Source of the DNA: Caprimulgus europaeus
Taxonomy: Eukaryota; Chordata; Aves; Caprimulgiformes; Caprimulgidae
Direction of reading: 5' to 3'
Length of the DNA stretch: 64,000 nucleotides
NCBI GenBank assembly: GCA_907165065.1
Contig: OU015524.1
Span: forward strand, 56,771,295-56,835,294
Under the pieces are notes generated by a model. It was given only the letters and a program-made list of their open reading frames with translations, searched no databases and was not told the DNA's origin. Both the position numbers and the translations under genes were made by a program. This document shows, one piece after another, positions 48,091 through 61,847 of the stretch (its first letter is position 1; each line of letters starts with the position of its first letter).

Positions 48091-50251
48091 TGGCCCCTCT
48101 GGCCCACAACTGCAAGCCCCAGTAGTCTCTGCCAGCACGCCTGATCCTGTATGCATCTCCTACCCAAAATTCACAGTACCACAAAAGGTTTGTGGGATGA
48201 ACAAAATATTGCCCCTTGAACGGTGCCTCAGGAGAATTTAGGCAGCCTGAGTTTTAGTTTGTTTTCTTTAAAAGGCAGTTTAGTAGAATAGAGCTTGGAT
48301 TTACAGGACAAAGGGAGAGAAAAAAGCCTACTAACACTGCCATTAATCTCACTGTAGTGGTGGAAAGAAATTCCATTTGTGTTCCTAGGGAGGGTCTTTG
48401 CTTTATGATCCAGCAAAGGCTAGATGCTACAAGGCCTTTTGAACTTGTGCCAAATTCAATAGAGACCCACAGCAGTGCAAAACTAAGTCATTTTATTATA
48501 CAATTAACTAAACTTCTACTACTAAAAAGTACAGGAATGCAACCTAAAATTAAATCCACAATTTTGGCACTTAAGACTCCATATGAATTTGAGTCCACCT
48601 ACATTTGTTATAATCAGCGGTAACATGCAAAACAAGAAAAGTTGTACAGTCAAACAAAAATAGTCTTTCTTTGATCTTCATTCATCTTAAGGCTCTTTTG
48701 CATCATTTTTGTCATTTAGAGGGCTGAAAACAGATATAAATTATGCAAGGAAGGACACCTTAATGAAACAAAAGGAGGTGCACTTAACACAAGCTACATG
48801 CAAGAGTACAATATAAAAAGGGCAGAACCCCCTATTAGGTCAAAACAAACAAATAAAACCCAAACCACCCTGCACCTGGTGTAAGGAGATTTATATACAA
48901 GGCCACACATCCATTTGTTTGGTCCTGAGAAATTGTGGGACACCTTGAATTAGCTGTTGTATGCTACATGGTGTAAAGCACAGCACACAATTCACTCACA
49001 CAACAGTATAAAAGCATTTGAATCTTGAAATCCTGTGCCATATCAATAACATATAAGAGGTATTTAAACTTTAAAAAGAATGGAACATACACATAAAATT
49101 AAATTTACTTTTATTCAGGAATAGTAATCTCTGTCCTACATGCAGAATATTATTTTTTCCCACCTCACCCACCACATTTTCCCCCGAGGAGAAGGTGAGC
49201 CGCTCACCAAGCAGAAAATGTCTCCTCTTTGTGCTTGCAAACAGCTTGCTCAGTAGCAGTAAGACTAATGCTGCTGCTGCACAGGTACCAGCACATGGGC
49301 TGTAGGCACATCCCTGCATATGCACAAGGTAGTGTGAAGCAATTGGAAGTCGCTTCTGCATCTTCTGCAATCCCTAAAGGAGATGGTCTCAAAACTGGGA
49401 CTCAACTTTTGCTGCTGATGGGCATGGATCAACTAGGGAGGATTACTCAGCTTCAGGAACAACATATTGCATATTCCTGCAAGTTGCCTTGCACCATGGT
49501 GTGTACCAAATTTGTTTAATTATTATTTTAAAAACCAAAAAAACAACCAAACAAAGAAACCCACCAAGAAATTTCATGAAAGTGTCTCAGCTGAATCATA
49601 TCAGCTCTGGGGTGTGACACAGTAGTCAGGAACAAAACAATCTCAGGAGGCAACTTAATAATGGAACTGGCTTCTGTATTAGGTCAGAGTTGCTACAAAC
49701 CTCACCCATCCGTGAAGTAAAGTCAGATTTGCTACTTTAGTTCAGCTTTACTCAGTAAGCCAAAGGAAAAAGGAGTACAGAGGATATAGACATTTTAAAA
49801 AAATCTTGTCTCTTGCTTTGGAAAAAAAACAGGAAATAAAATTATATTATCTGAAGAACTTCCTACAGCATGATTTTTGCAAGGCAGTTATATTCAACTG
49901 TCAGCAATACAGAGCACTACCCCCTGATCTTAGAGAAAAACTACTCATCGCATTTTCACCTTCACAGTCCTGCTTGCTGTGCTAGCAACAGAAAAATAAG
50001 AAATAACTCCTTGAGAAATCTCCTTAAAAAGTCACATCATAACAATAATGTAGAGGATGTAGTAGAGCAGGTGTTTGAAAATGTGGAATTATAGCTACAA
50101 GTAAAATATTATCCACTGAGAGTTTGTAGAGTTTGTCCCAATGCCCTCAGGCTGTGTAGAAACTGTACAGTGGGATCTTACCTCCTTGCCACCTCAGACG
50201 ACAGAAAATACCACGTTGCTCCCCACCTGCAGAGCAAGGGGCTTTCCCTAT

Positions 50252-50276
50252 GGAGGAGGAGGAGGAGGAGGGAGGG
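50252..50276. repeat. (GGA)n microsatellite
   Basis: About six perfect GGA triplets followed by GGAGGG, within a GC-richer patch. Short and purine-only. Confidence 0.85.
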
Positions 50277-53200
50277 TACCCACCAGGCCTTCCCCATCGC
50301 TGCAGGGAGAGATGTCCAGCACCTGGGCTCAGGAGCAGGCATGAGGCTCACAGTGCTTTTTCCTGTTCAGATAACCTTGCACTGAGCCTAGTACCCATGG
50401 GCAGAATGGAGGGTACTCGGTGACGCTGTGGGAAGACATCCACCCCTGGCACTGGAAAGTGGAACCAGTACTATATTTGCTATTCAGGGAAGGTGAAGGC
50501 AGCCCTGGATGGAGACCTACACTAAAGACAAAATTGCTTTCTCAAGTCTCTTTTTTTTTTAAGAAAGAAAGAAAAAAAAAAAAAGAGTTTCATTGTTCTT
50601 CTTTAAAAAGAAAAAAAAAACCAAATCAATTTTCTAATGTTTATATGGCATATCTGCCCAGTAATGGGAAGCTTTGCCCACTGGTGTAGGGCTGCACCTA
50701 CCTGCCACTACGCATCTGAAAAGCCTCCTGCTGCTACTGGCAAATGCACAGCAATGGAGGCATTTCCCAAATAAAACCCAAAGGTAAGGAAAGTCTGCTT
50801 CTGCTAGCCAACAAGGAGATGAAATATTTATGGATTTAGGACCTACAACTGATCAGCACTTTTTAAAGGAACGAGAAGTATTTCACATATGAACTTTATG
50901 TAAGTAGGAAACAAAAGCAAGATTAAAAGTGACATTAATTTTTGTGACACAAAAGAACTAAGGCTGGGCTGTGATGAAAAAACATAAACAATGTGATTCT
51001 TAACAATACACTGTTTCATGTTTCCTTTCCGGAAACATCTTTACTTTCTTTTTTAAAATCAGTATTGGTAGGAACATATTGTCTCAGTAAACAACATTTG
51101 TTACTTTTCTCTTTCCCCTACTCCCTTCCCACCCAGAAATATGCTTATAAAGTGAAAGTGATTACAACAAAATTCAGTGTCCAGACACTTGGGAAGATGT
51201 TGCAGTGAACACAGACCACCCACTGACTTAATCTGCTTTGTTTTTCTGGTCCTGAGTTTTTTGCAGTTTTTCCACTGCCCTTGATAATGAAGAACGTAAT
51301 CTTTTTTCTTCCTTTTTTTTTTTCCTTTGTAATGTTCAAATACAAAAAGGCAACATGCAGGGAGGGGCAGGTCAAGGAGAACTTGTTAGACACCATAAAA
51401 TCCAAGACATCATGTCACACATGTTGCCTTTTCCCTCAATCAGTGTGTTATCAGAAAGAGCATCCTACTTTCTTTTCCACTCACATTGTAGCTTAAAGGT
51501 CCAAACTGGTTTCCCTCTCAGTTTGCCCTCACAAGACTGGTAGGCACTGACCACCGTAGTTTGCCTGTCTTATACAGAGATCACCTCTATTAAAAGAGAA
51601 CTACAAGGTAAAACAGAAGTGCAATTAGCCCAGAAGTACAGCAGCTTTGGGGTGGTTCTGTTTGTCAAAGCCTTTATAGGGCTTTCTCCCCAGGGTCCAC
51701 AAATTCTCTGAAGTTTCCTGATTTGGCACAACAGCTTGCATAGCAGTTTGGCTTGGGTGCTATTGCACAGAGCTATCTTGGAGTAGCAGGAAAATGAGAG
51801 GATACTGCTGACAGGAACAACAGAAAAAGAAATGGTTTAAATTATATTCTGCTGTTAAAAAAAAAAAAATCCAGCTAAACTGCTTCTGAATTTCTGCAAA
51901 GTTAAAATACTAGCTTTGCTGTTTACTTCCAAAGGTTGCCTTCTTCCCACTGAGGAGTTTTCTGTCACTTATCTGTCCAGTCTTACTATTTTTGCCAGAT
52001 AGTTTTTGTCAGATTAGGTTAATTATTAACCCAAATCACAAAAACAACCCCACCACTAAATCCTTTTATTTTAATTGCAAACTGGGTACATTACTGACAA
52101 AAGCTGAACAAGCTTAATCTACCATAAACAGTAGTCATGTGTTACATTTACATAGATTTTGTCAGCAGTACTTCAGGAAAACACACACAAATAGGGATGA
52201 CTTCATCCTTCACTAAACTTAATCAGTTTGGAATTGTTAAATGTTATATGGTGATGGTCTGTAAAGCACAGGGCATAGCACAACTTCAGTGAAGTACAGA
52301 AACCAGAAGGAAAAAAAAAAAAAACAGGTCAGGCATAAACACAGACTGAAATGTGTCCAGAGTCACAGAATAGGCCCCTTAGAAACAGTGCCATGTAAGT
52401 TTTACTGACTGCAAATGGTCAGGAACTTTGATTTACTGCTTCACTGCAGAGGCTCCACTGGCACATCTTATTTTACCAGCAGATAAACTTCTGCCTAAAG
52501 GTGGAGCCCAGTATCATAGCTGAAATCTAACAGTTGAATGCCAAATAGCCAGCCTGTAAATACATTTGTTTAGCCTTATTTGAACTGTGTGGAGATCTTT
52601 ACATGATGATCTGTCTGTAAAAGGTACTATGTATTTCAATCTTAAACCAGTTGCTTAATTTTTCTTCCTTCACATATTGCTGTATTACCTGTTGCAGTTC
52701 TGAAGTTTCCATGGGAAAAGGGTTGATTTCTCACAGGGAAATGCAAGCTGAACATCTGAGACAGGAAAAAAAAAACCAAAACCCACCAACAGAGAGAATA
52801 CATCCTCAGTACAAAATTACAGAAGAAGGCATCCTGAATACTGCATTATTGGGAGCACTTGTTACAGCAACTAAGTTTAAGAACCAGAGCTGGGTGAGCA
52901 TTTTTTACTTCTGTATTAACACTGGGTTTGGGGCCTTTGGGGAGTTTGGAAGTTTTTCCAATAAAAAGTTTCTCATTATTCTTTCAGATGTGTTTCCCAA
53001 AAGTTTAGTGTAGACAGTATTTAGCATAGCCATTGTCAACTGCAGCAGACAGAGATGAATCCATTGGCAGGTTTCAGTGAAACACCTGCAGCCAGGACAC
53101 ACTCTTGGGATGTGTGTGCATGCACCAAACCTCGCTCTGATCATGCGGGGCCTGTTCTCAAGGCAACAGGAGTTCTTTCAAGTATCTAAGATAGTAGGCA

Positions 53201-53849
53201 TTAGGAAATACTTAAAAGATATTGCTCAAAACCAAACCAGCCCTTAAGGGTAGACACCAAACCATAATTTAACAACACAAGAGAAATTAATACTCTGGAC
53301 TCATGGCAAGAAGATACTTTCTCAGTGTATGTAATAGCTCACTTAACACCACTAACTCCAAGGTCTACTACAAAATCCAGCTAATCAGAAAACTTAAATT
53401 AGCTGGATAAACCCTGGGTAAACCCTGTCTGCACCCCTGCCAAAACACATTACTCTGTGACCCCAAAGAATCCTTCACCATAGGTATTTCCCCTGCAGCT
53501 CCCCACAGTGTCATGTATTATAGTCACATTGTGCAGCTGCACCAAATGATTTGAGGCAAAATTAAATGCATAAAGATGTCTGGCTGTGTCTCCTGGGAAT
53601 TCAGAGAAAGCTGTTAGCCTTGCCTCAAGGCTTATTCTCTCCTCCTCTCTCCCTTGATCCAAAAACTAGACCAAAAAGGAATAAATATTTCCAGGGTTCG
53701 GGCTTCTGCAACCAAAGCCCGATGTGTCTCTGCCCTGTCAGCCCCAAATCACTCTCATTATACACATTCATGTAAGGGACACGTTGCAATGCCCACAGCA
53801 CTACCCCTCTCCAGAGCCGGCAAACCAAAGCTGCTGTGGGAGCTCAGCA

Positions 53850-54240
53850 GCTGCCCAGAGGACAGATAACAACAGGATGTCATTTATCTGTCCTCGGCAG
53901 CAGGGTTGGAGGTCTTGCCGAAGCAGTTAGAGGCCAAAATTAGTTACCAGGCAATGTCTGCTTAGTGATTCATGCAAAATTAGTTGTGGCCTCAGCCAAA
54001 GTGACTGTGAAGTGTTCACGTGGCACTAAGGCACTAATTAGCACTGCCACTGGGTGGCTCCATGCAGGTCACAGCCGGGTCTGGATCACACGGTGAATTA
54101 CCCCATTCTGCTAATGATGCCAGTGTTAATGAAGTGAAAGTTTGCTCCCATGGAAAGGTCAAATCAGAAATTACTGCCTTATCTGATGCAAATACAACAG
54201 GGACTAGAGGCTCTGCCCTCTCCGTCAGTGTCAGCCAGTG
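53850..54240. promoter_or_regulatory. Candidate conserved enhancer-like element
   Basis: This stretch is denser in recognisable factor-binding words than its surroundings. It holds an inverted GATA pair (53858-53895), several TAATTA/AATTAG homeodomain cores (AAATTAG at 53939 and 53979, CTAATTAG near 54034) and an exact octamer ATGCAAAT near 54187, with a near match ATGCAAAA near 53973. Composition is mixed, with no repeat. It resembles vertebrate developmental enhancers, but conservation was not tested. Overlapping open frames on both strands look like chance. Confidence 0.35.
53858..53895. other. 12-bp inverted repeat with paired GATA sites
   Basis: GAGGACAGATAA is followed 14 bases later by its exact reverse complement TTATCTGTCCTC. 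Each arm ends with an AGATAA GATA-factor site, in head-to-head orientation. It could form a hairpin in single-stranded nucleic acid or serve as a dyad GATA site. Confidence 0.6.
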
Positions 54241-54610
54241 CATGCTCAGACAGGGAAAGCAGGAGCCGTCCCAGAAGCCGAACCCTCGACTCCTGGGGCC
54301 CTATCCTGATTGCTTTTGAAATCATTCCTTCCTCTTGTGTGTCTTAATCCAAACAAGGCAAGAATTTTATCCTAGAGTATGGGAGCAAGTAGGTAACGCG
54401 CAGCATGGGGGAGTAGTAGTGCCTGCATAGTAAAGGTATAAGATTTGGTGTCACTATCAAAACACACGTGTATGGAACTTCCTTGTTTGCTTAATTGCAG
54501 TGTGGCTGAGTGCAGAGAAGAGCAAGGCTGGTTCTGGTTTTCACCATGTTAGACAGGGTCCAAAGAAAGTTTCTCTTTTGACAATACAATTTCCTTTTAA
54601 AAAAACCCAA

Positions 54611-54728
54611 GTTGGATGAGGCTTTGAGCAACCTGATCTAGTGGAAGGTGCCCCTGGTCGTGGCAGAGGGGTTGGAACTGGGTGATCTTTAAGGTCCCTT
54701 CCAACCCTAACCATTCTATGATTCTATG
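54611..54728 (+). mobile_element. CR1 LINE 3' end, short plus-strand copy
   Basis: It starts at GTTGGATGAGGCTTTGAGCA (the last ORF2 codons) and keeps the 3'-UTR through GAACTGGGTGATCTTTAAGG to the octamers ATTCTATG ATTCTATG. It is the same subfamily as the copies at 8.2 and 39.2 kb. Only ~118 bp are present, so it is strongly 5'-truncated. Confidence 0.93.
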
Positions 54729-57700
54729 AAACTAAGTTCTTCTTGTGTTGGATGTATATAAACACCTTATAGGAAAAAACCCACAACACTGTTTCCATTC
54801 GCATTAAGTTTAATTAAAATCTCATTTATAGGTCTGAAAAAATTTAGGCTTATTTAAATTCTAAAGAGACCAAATTCCCCACCCACCCCCAATCCTTTCA
54901 AAACAGTAATGCTTATGGGTGCCCAAGGGGACCCATAGTAGCAATGTAGATGTTCTTGTTTGATGGCCTGGGGAGAAGATGGAAGAGAGAAGAGAAACAC
55001 TTGAGGACTTTCCAGTGTTTAAAGAAAGTGCAAATCTGGAGCAGTTCAGCAGGTAACCAAAGCAGATGAAGTTCAAGTCTAGATTAGGCAATGGGGAGTG
55101 GCAGCGGTGGCCATACCATGGCATGTGGCAGCACTCCTGGTAGTGGGTAGGTTAGGATGCTAACAAATCCTGTCCAGAAGAAGGCTGTACAATACATCCT
55201 GCTCAGGAGACCCACGCCCACTTCAGTAGAAGCCTTGACTTTCTTCAGACTTTTTTTCTTTTTGTTTATTGAACTTCTTAAGATTGTACTTGTCAGAAGG
55301 AAAAAGGGTCTGCAATATTTCCCAGTAGGGTAACTTCAAGCCAGCCAGTGAAATTTGATATGTGTTCTTAATCTTCAAGACTTCTGTTGACATTACAAGC
55401 CAGGAAAGTAGAGCCAGCAACTCAGGGAGCTGAAGTTTGGATTACACAAAGTACGCTCTTTTTGTTTTTCTTTCTAAGCTACTATTGCTTTTAGTGGAAA
55501 CTAAAGAATTAAAGGAATTTTAGGGGAATGGGTAGTTGCATCTCTTAAATAATGACAGCAGTATGTGATGGTATGGATTTCAAGTTGGTCCAAAAGCAAA
55601 GACAGAATTCACAGGGAAGCCAGAGGCAGAGCTGGACCAGGAAGAATACAAGCCTCATGTAAAAGTACCTGGGCCAAATAAGAGGGATGAGATTCTGCTA
55701 GGGTTAAGACAGCCTAAGCAAAGCCACTCCTTCTCCACAAGTCCAGAGGAGCAGAGAACACACAAGATAGGGGAGAATGTCCCTGCTTGTTTGCACAACT
55801 ACTCAATAATGACAGTGGACAATATGACACTAGTGCCTATAGTGGCACCAGCTCTAGTAGTGCAGTAGCCTGGACAGTCACAACTTCCACTCTCCTGCAT
55901 GCTCTGGAGAGCCTCAGGCCCATGAAAGAAGGAGAGGGGCTGGAGGTGACCTCCCTTCCTTGGGCCAGGCCCCAGCTCCTGCCTCAGAGAGGCGTAAAGT
56001 CCTGTGTCTGTTTCCACAGACCATTAGCCTCTGCCTAAGCTGGGGCTCTGAGACTCCAGTTACTGGGCTTTGGCAGGAAGCCCCCAGTGCATTGTCTTTT
56101 GGGATTTACCCTAGTTGGATCAACCTCTTAAAAGCTGAGGAGCCTGTTGTGCACTCTGATCAAGCAACAGAGCATTGAGAGTTCAATCCTACTCTTACTG
56201 ACCTCAAATTAGGGCTTTACTGTTGACTGCAATGCAGCCAGGATGATGTCCTCACAGCCACGCAGGGGAAACAAGGCAAAAAGCCTAAGCCTCACAATCC
56301 TAAATAAAACAGCAAATGTCAGATCATACATTTCCAAAAGGCACTGAAATCAAGGATTTGAAATGTTAATTGCCAATTTTGGATGCAGCTCTTTCCAACA
56401 ATCTGCTTTGACACATCAACTTCCAATGAGGTTATAGATCTGTGAATCCTTTTAAACAGGCTGGGATAAGTTAGCACCTTCGCATTGCTTATTCTCAAAA
56501 ATATTAGACAAGACACTTCTAATTTGGGGGGGTGGGCAGGGAAGGGGAAGGAAAAAACTTATCATCAGGAATAGCTTTCCATATTTTCACATTGTTTACC
56601 ACCAAAGTAGATGTAGAGAAGTTGTTTGTTGTAAGCTCTTAGAGCAAAAACATGATACCGTAGCCTGAAACACACATTCTGCTCAGAGGCTAAGTGCATT
56701 CTGCTCATTCACAGAAACAGATGTCGTCACTGCCTTGCCAGGTTGAAGGGAGATGTGCACAGAACCTGGAAATCAGTAAATGCCACAAAAACCAAAGCTC
56801 AGTTTTACAGGCCTGATTTCAGTTTATTGACATGCTAGTTAATGCCTCTTGAAAGAGCTCATAAAATATTTTAGAGAGAGCACAAATTCCTTTCATTACT
56901 TTTACAGAATAAAACCTATTTACCCTATCAGCATGGGAGAGGGGAGGCCTGTGCCATTCAATGTTTATACTCTGCTAAATATCCCATTCTTTTTACTTTT
57001 GTCTCTTATGCAGTCAAGTGAATGACCCCAGACAGCATTTTATTCAAACTTTAACCAAGGAGTTAAACAACTGTATCTAATGACAGGTAACTGAAATTTT
57101 TTCTGACCACTCAAGTAAAACCGTGCAGAGGTCTGTTATGGTTGTCCTCAGTGCTGGCAAGACAGGGAAATGTAAGAAGCGAACAAAACTCCCCAAAGCC
57201 CAAGGTGTTACTCTCAGTAACACCCACTGAGAAAAGGTTTCTCCTGTTGCAGAAGTGACCCAACTCACTTTTTCCTCCTTGTTAAGCCTGAAGGCAACTG
57301 CTCACCTTTTTACACAACCATACGGGGGTCAAACAGGGGTAGTAGAGGCTGAAAAGTGGGAGCTAATGGTAGCACTGTATATTTTTATGACCTTTGGTGT
57401 GTTTACAGAGTACAGAAGCTATTGTCTGGAAGACTTTCGCATCTCTGTGCTGAGGGGGAGGAAGCTGGGGAAGAGGATTATGAACAGTGCTCTGCTGGTG
57501 CAGGAAAACCAGAACCAGCATCCCAGCAATAGTGGATTTCTGACCCCCACACCAACACTTCACCCAAGCCATTTTAAGAGCAGACACGAATTGTAAAAGA
57601 CTCACCAGCATGTGACAATGAACGCGAAAGCAACCGTGCTTTTACAAAAAAGGCAACAAAATAATTCTTACCCTTCTGCTGAAATTTTGTACATAGCTTT

Positions 57701-59695
57701 GGAGCCCACACAATTCCATCTTTTATATTCTGGGCAACTCCTGGTAAATACAAGATAAAACAATACATACAATAGTGCTTCTGTTGCAGGAACCCAGTTT
57801 AATACTTGCTCTTTCTCTCCCATACAGAAAATGTTCCTATAGAGGAATGTTTCCTTTTCTTTGGCTGTAGAGGTTCCTTATCACTTAATTTGCCATCAGC
57901 TACATCCAGTGCCAACGGTGTGAGGAAATGTTGCTTTTACAAGCTTTTTGGACACAGGTGTTGTAATTGGATGCTCACCCTGGTGCAGTCTATTTTGATG
58001 GAAAAGTATTCTCACGTCATAGAGAGGCCCCATAAACGTGGAAGGGACAAATTTATACTTGCTTGTAGATTCTATATTATTCTAGCCATCTAAGAGATAG
58101 GTATATAGCTTAAACAAACTATCTTTCTCATCCTACATACAGAAATCCCGATGACTGCCACTTTGGCTGTCTTAGCTACTTGAACGGGAAACTTCTGAAA
58201 GCAGGAAAGAATTTTTTGTTGTTTGGTGGGGTTTGGTTTTGTTTTGTTTTTGTTAGAGTATTTGCACAGCAGATTTGCCAGCTGCACTCCAACTGAACAT
58301 GATACCTCCAGATAACATCACTACATTATGACTTGTTGTTAATAATAAGAAAAAAAAAAAAATTTCCACACTCTACAGTACTCCAATCAAAACTATTAAC
58401 TGAAGCTTTTTCGAACACAGAAAATGTCCCGACCATCAACTCAAAACCACCTTTCCACTACAGGTTTTCCTATTATGCACGGCAAGCAGATGATATTGGC
58501 TTAAGGACTTTAAAACTGGAAATAAACTAACAGAAAAGAGCAACATATAAACCTTCATTGTATGAATTAGTAGAGCAATCAAAGCATCAAGAGAAAAAGG
58601 ACAAGAGCCAAAAGCACTGCTGATTTATCTTGCAGAAAAGTGCCACTGAGCAATCATGTCCCTCCAACTTCAGAACTGTTACTGCCTGCTGGTACCATGC
58701 ATCTGCAGCCTCTAATAACAGAAGGTCTGAGATATAGACCCCCACATGCTCCCCATGACCGCACACCAGTGAAAGCCAGCATGCCCAGCCTCCCACAGAA
58801 CAAGAGAAGGCTGTTTAGGGTCCTCTCTTTCCTCTAGCACCTTCAGCTTTCTGTTTTCTAGAATACCCTGCCAAAGACAAACCTTCTTCTATCCATAGCA
58901 CCTCTCCATTTTATAAATACCGTCCCCAGTTCTATACAAATTATATATGCTCTAGAAAGTTATTTGCCTGGTCAGAATCTGTTCAGTGGATAGGCACACA
59001 TGAACAGGAGTCCTTGGACTAGAAACTGCAGCCTACTGGTGACCGTAAACAAGTTGCATTGATAAAACTGTTCACAAAACCGTTAGAGACTTTGGCTCCC
59101 CTACCAAGGCACCATTTCACATGTCAATTTAAAAAAAAAAAAAAAAGAGTCTCACTGCAACCTGTGCTGCTTCCCTTCTGATTTTATCCCTTTTGGTAGA
59201 CGCTAAGAAGTATCCATTGTTGGGGGAGAAAAACCCCCACAGATAAGCTTTTTGCCCTTCACAGCAGGCCAATTTCCTGCAAAGCCCCGACTTCCAACTA
59301 ATTTCTCAGACTCTAGAAAGGCCATAATGCATTCTGTGAATATCACATCATGCTTAAATTTTTGGTATTCAAATGAACAACTTTCCTTTGCATTGTTTCA
59401 GACCATACCCATACTGGAAAAAAGAACATTAGGGAGAAAAAGAGCAGATACTAGGTTTGGAAAGGCTGGCTGAGAGAAAGGGTACTTTGAGATTTTCCCC
59501 CAAGTTCAAGTATTCCCATGAGCCACCTTTGTAACATGGTCTCTGTGCTCTGAACAGGTGGCAAGCTGATTGGAGGGGAGAGAGGACGTACACACCTTAC
59601 AAATGCTCAGACACTCTTGCAGAACACTCTGTGTGCACAGAATGGAACTGTCACCCCAGCTCACGTTGTTCACATTGTTAACCCTTTTCACATGT

Positions 59696-59753
59696 TTGTT
59701 TGTTTGTTTTTTTCTTATTTGTTTTTGTTTGTTTTTTGTTTTGTTTTTTTTCC
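59696..59753. repeat. T-rich (GTTT)n low-complexity tract
   Basis: Irregular GTTT and GTTTTT units form a T-rich strand-asymmetric stretch. The Phe/Cys/Leu-rich plus-strand frames across it are artefacts. Confidence 0.8.
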
Positions 59754-61825
59754 CAGGGAACTGGTCACTGCCTTCACACAGCATCCAATGTACATATCCC
59801 ATCAGCTACATGGGGCTTGAGGAGACTCAGCTATGTAACAGCTCTCCAGAGTTCCTCCAAAGTCAATCTGGGGGTCATTAGTAAGCAAGAGGAAGCTGCA
59901 GCATCCCACCAAATATTCCTCAACTGGTTGGACAGAGCTGGCACTTGAACAAGGAAATAGTTTTTTCTCTCCTCTGGGTGAGCTCTGCTGCTTAGTGTCA
60001 CTTAGAAGGAGCCTTCCTTGAGCTGGGGACTGGAGTTTTTGTTCCAATTGCTTCCTGGTAAAGTTAGCTCAGAAGAGGGGGGCAGAACAAGTTCAGGCTG
60101 TGCTACTAGCTCACCAAGCTCTTTAAAAGTTCATATGGCAAAGGCTGCTCTAGAAAAGATTCTGGATGCAAAGATCTGAACATATCAACCAGAGTTACCA
60201 ACATTAATGCAAGAATACCACAACTCTCCTCAGCTGGATCTTTAGCACAGACCATGAGCCAGCAGTTTTGCCATCCTGGGATCTAATTTCTACATGCTCT
60301 GTTTTTAGCAGCATCCTGGCCTGCCAGATCTGTGGTTGCATTGTTCTTGGAAAAGGCTGCTTGTTATGGGAGTAGAAATGGACAAGGAGGTCTGAGATCT
60401 AAAAGAGAAGCCAGACTGACAAAATCAGTTCACATTTCATTGTTATTTAAACTTGAGTAAATCCAGCCCTGAGAACAAGAGAAGTCTGGATGAAATCCAG
60501 TAGATCCTTTGGCCTGACTAAAGAGTGTTGTACTGGAAGCTGAGACAGGGAGTAAAAGCTTTAAATGATGCTTTCATTCTGTACATCCTTGGGCTGACCC
60601 AGCATAGTTGTAGGACTTGAACATGTTTGACCAGCTCAAATGTCTATTTTCAAAGAGAGCATTGGAGCACTCTTATGGTGACTCTCTGCACAATCCATCC
60701 ATACACAGCCTTGTGACTGCGTACAGACTTCCAGCCCTTCTTGTGTGACACCCAGGCTCCACGTGTTAGTGTCCCTGCATACAAAGTAAGCCTGTGAGCA
60801 CCCTCCCTTCTGAGCGGGAATGTTGAAGTCCTCCTTAGAGCCTTCTGCCAGGAATGTCTCCCTCCTTCGCAAAGCTTCTTCCCTTACTTCCAGCCCTCAA
60901 TCCCTCTTCCTCCATCAAATGTGGTTTAAAACCCTCCTTCCTAAGTTAACAGCTCTATTTGCAATATTTTAATTTAGCTAAGACTGGTAGTTTTGGGCAA
61001 TTTGTATATACACTCACTGACAAAATCTTGTACGCTTGAGTTTACACTTTCAAAAAACACATTCAAGCTGCTGAAAAGCAGCTGTCTGCTTCAGCAGACA
61101 AAAGCAGCAAATCTTCGCCCACCCTCCTCTTAATTGTATCTTTAAGAACTTGATTATTTTTCTCATGTTATAGTGGTTGTTCAGAAATATCTCTAAATGA
61201 AAAATATATACATATTTGAAGATTTTTATTAGAGGTGAATAATGCTTGAATCATTGGAAAACAAAAAGGTCGCGATTTTTTCACTCAAAACACAAAACAG
61301 CCATTTAAAAAAAATACTGAAATAAACTTTCCAACTATACTTTTATAGTTAAAATAAAGGCTTATAGGAAATGCAACACTGAAATTGCAAAGAATAAATT
61401 ATTCCTAAAATCACCAGAACAGTCAACCTTTTACATTCTTAAATAATGTATTGCCAAACTCACATGATCACTAGAAATAACTATAATAGTTCTCTAGCTC
61501 AATTTGACCAGGAAAGCAGCACATATCTTTCCAATCGGTAACTCACAAAGATCATCCAGTATTTCCAGTGTGCAAGACCACATGGCAGACTTTCTCTCCC
61601 TTCCCTGTTTCTGAGGCACACCAGTATTAACCAGCAAATTCTCTGGTTGCCTGAGCGCAGCCAGTCAGTCATGTCCCAGAATTAGTCCACTTAGTCTTTA
61701 GTCTTGCCAGTGTCACACATGGACCATAGCAGCATAGATAAGATCTGACACACAAGGAAATAGTTTCAGAAATAGCATCTTCTTGCCTTCAGTGTATCAT
61801 ACACATGTTTGGGCATTATCTTGTA

Positions 61826-61847
61826 ACTCTCCAGAATACTGGAGAGT
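61826..61847. other. Perfect 9-bp hairpin
   Basis: ACTCTCCAG and its exact reverse complement CTGGAGAGT flank a 4-base AATA loop. It is compact and perfect, but too short to be a microRNA precursor. Confidence 0.6.

Larger units (their letters stand above)
47845..53845. other. Single-copy DNA, no gene seen
   Basis: No supported exon. It includes a GC-richer patch at 50140-50480, a (GGA)n run at 50252-50276, A/T-rich homopolymer mixtures at 50551-50620, T-rich sequence at 51310-51326 and A runs at 51858-51870 and 52311-52324. The frame at 52651-53013 (plus, 120 codons) shows no domain and no splice context. Confidence 0.55.

Noticed and set aside
50140..50480. CpG island or promoter in the GC-richer patch
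   Set aside because: CpG dinucleotides are sparse and no TATA/initiator arrangement or first exon is apparent.
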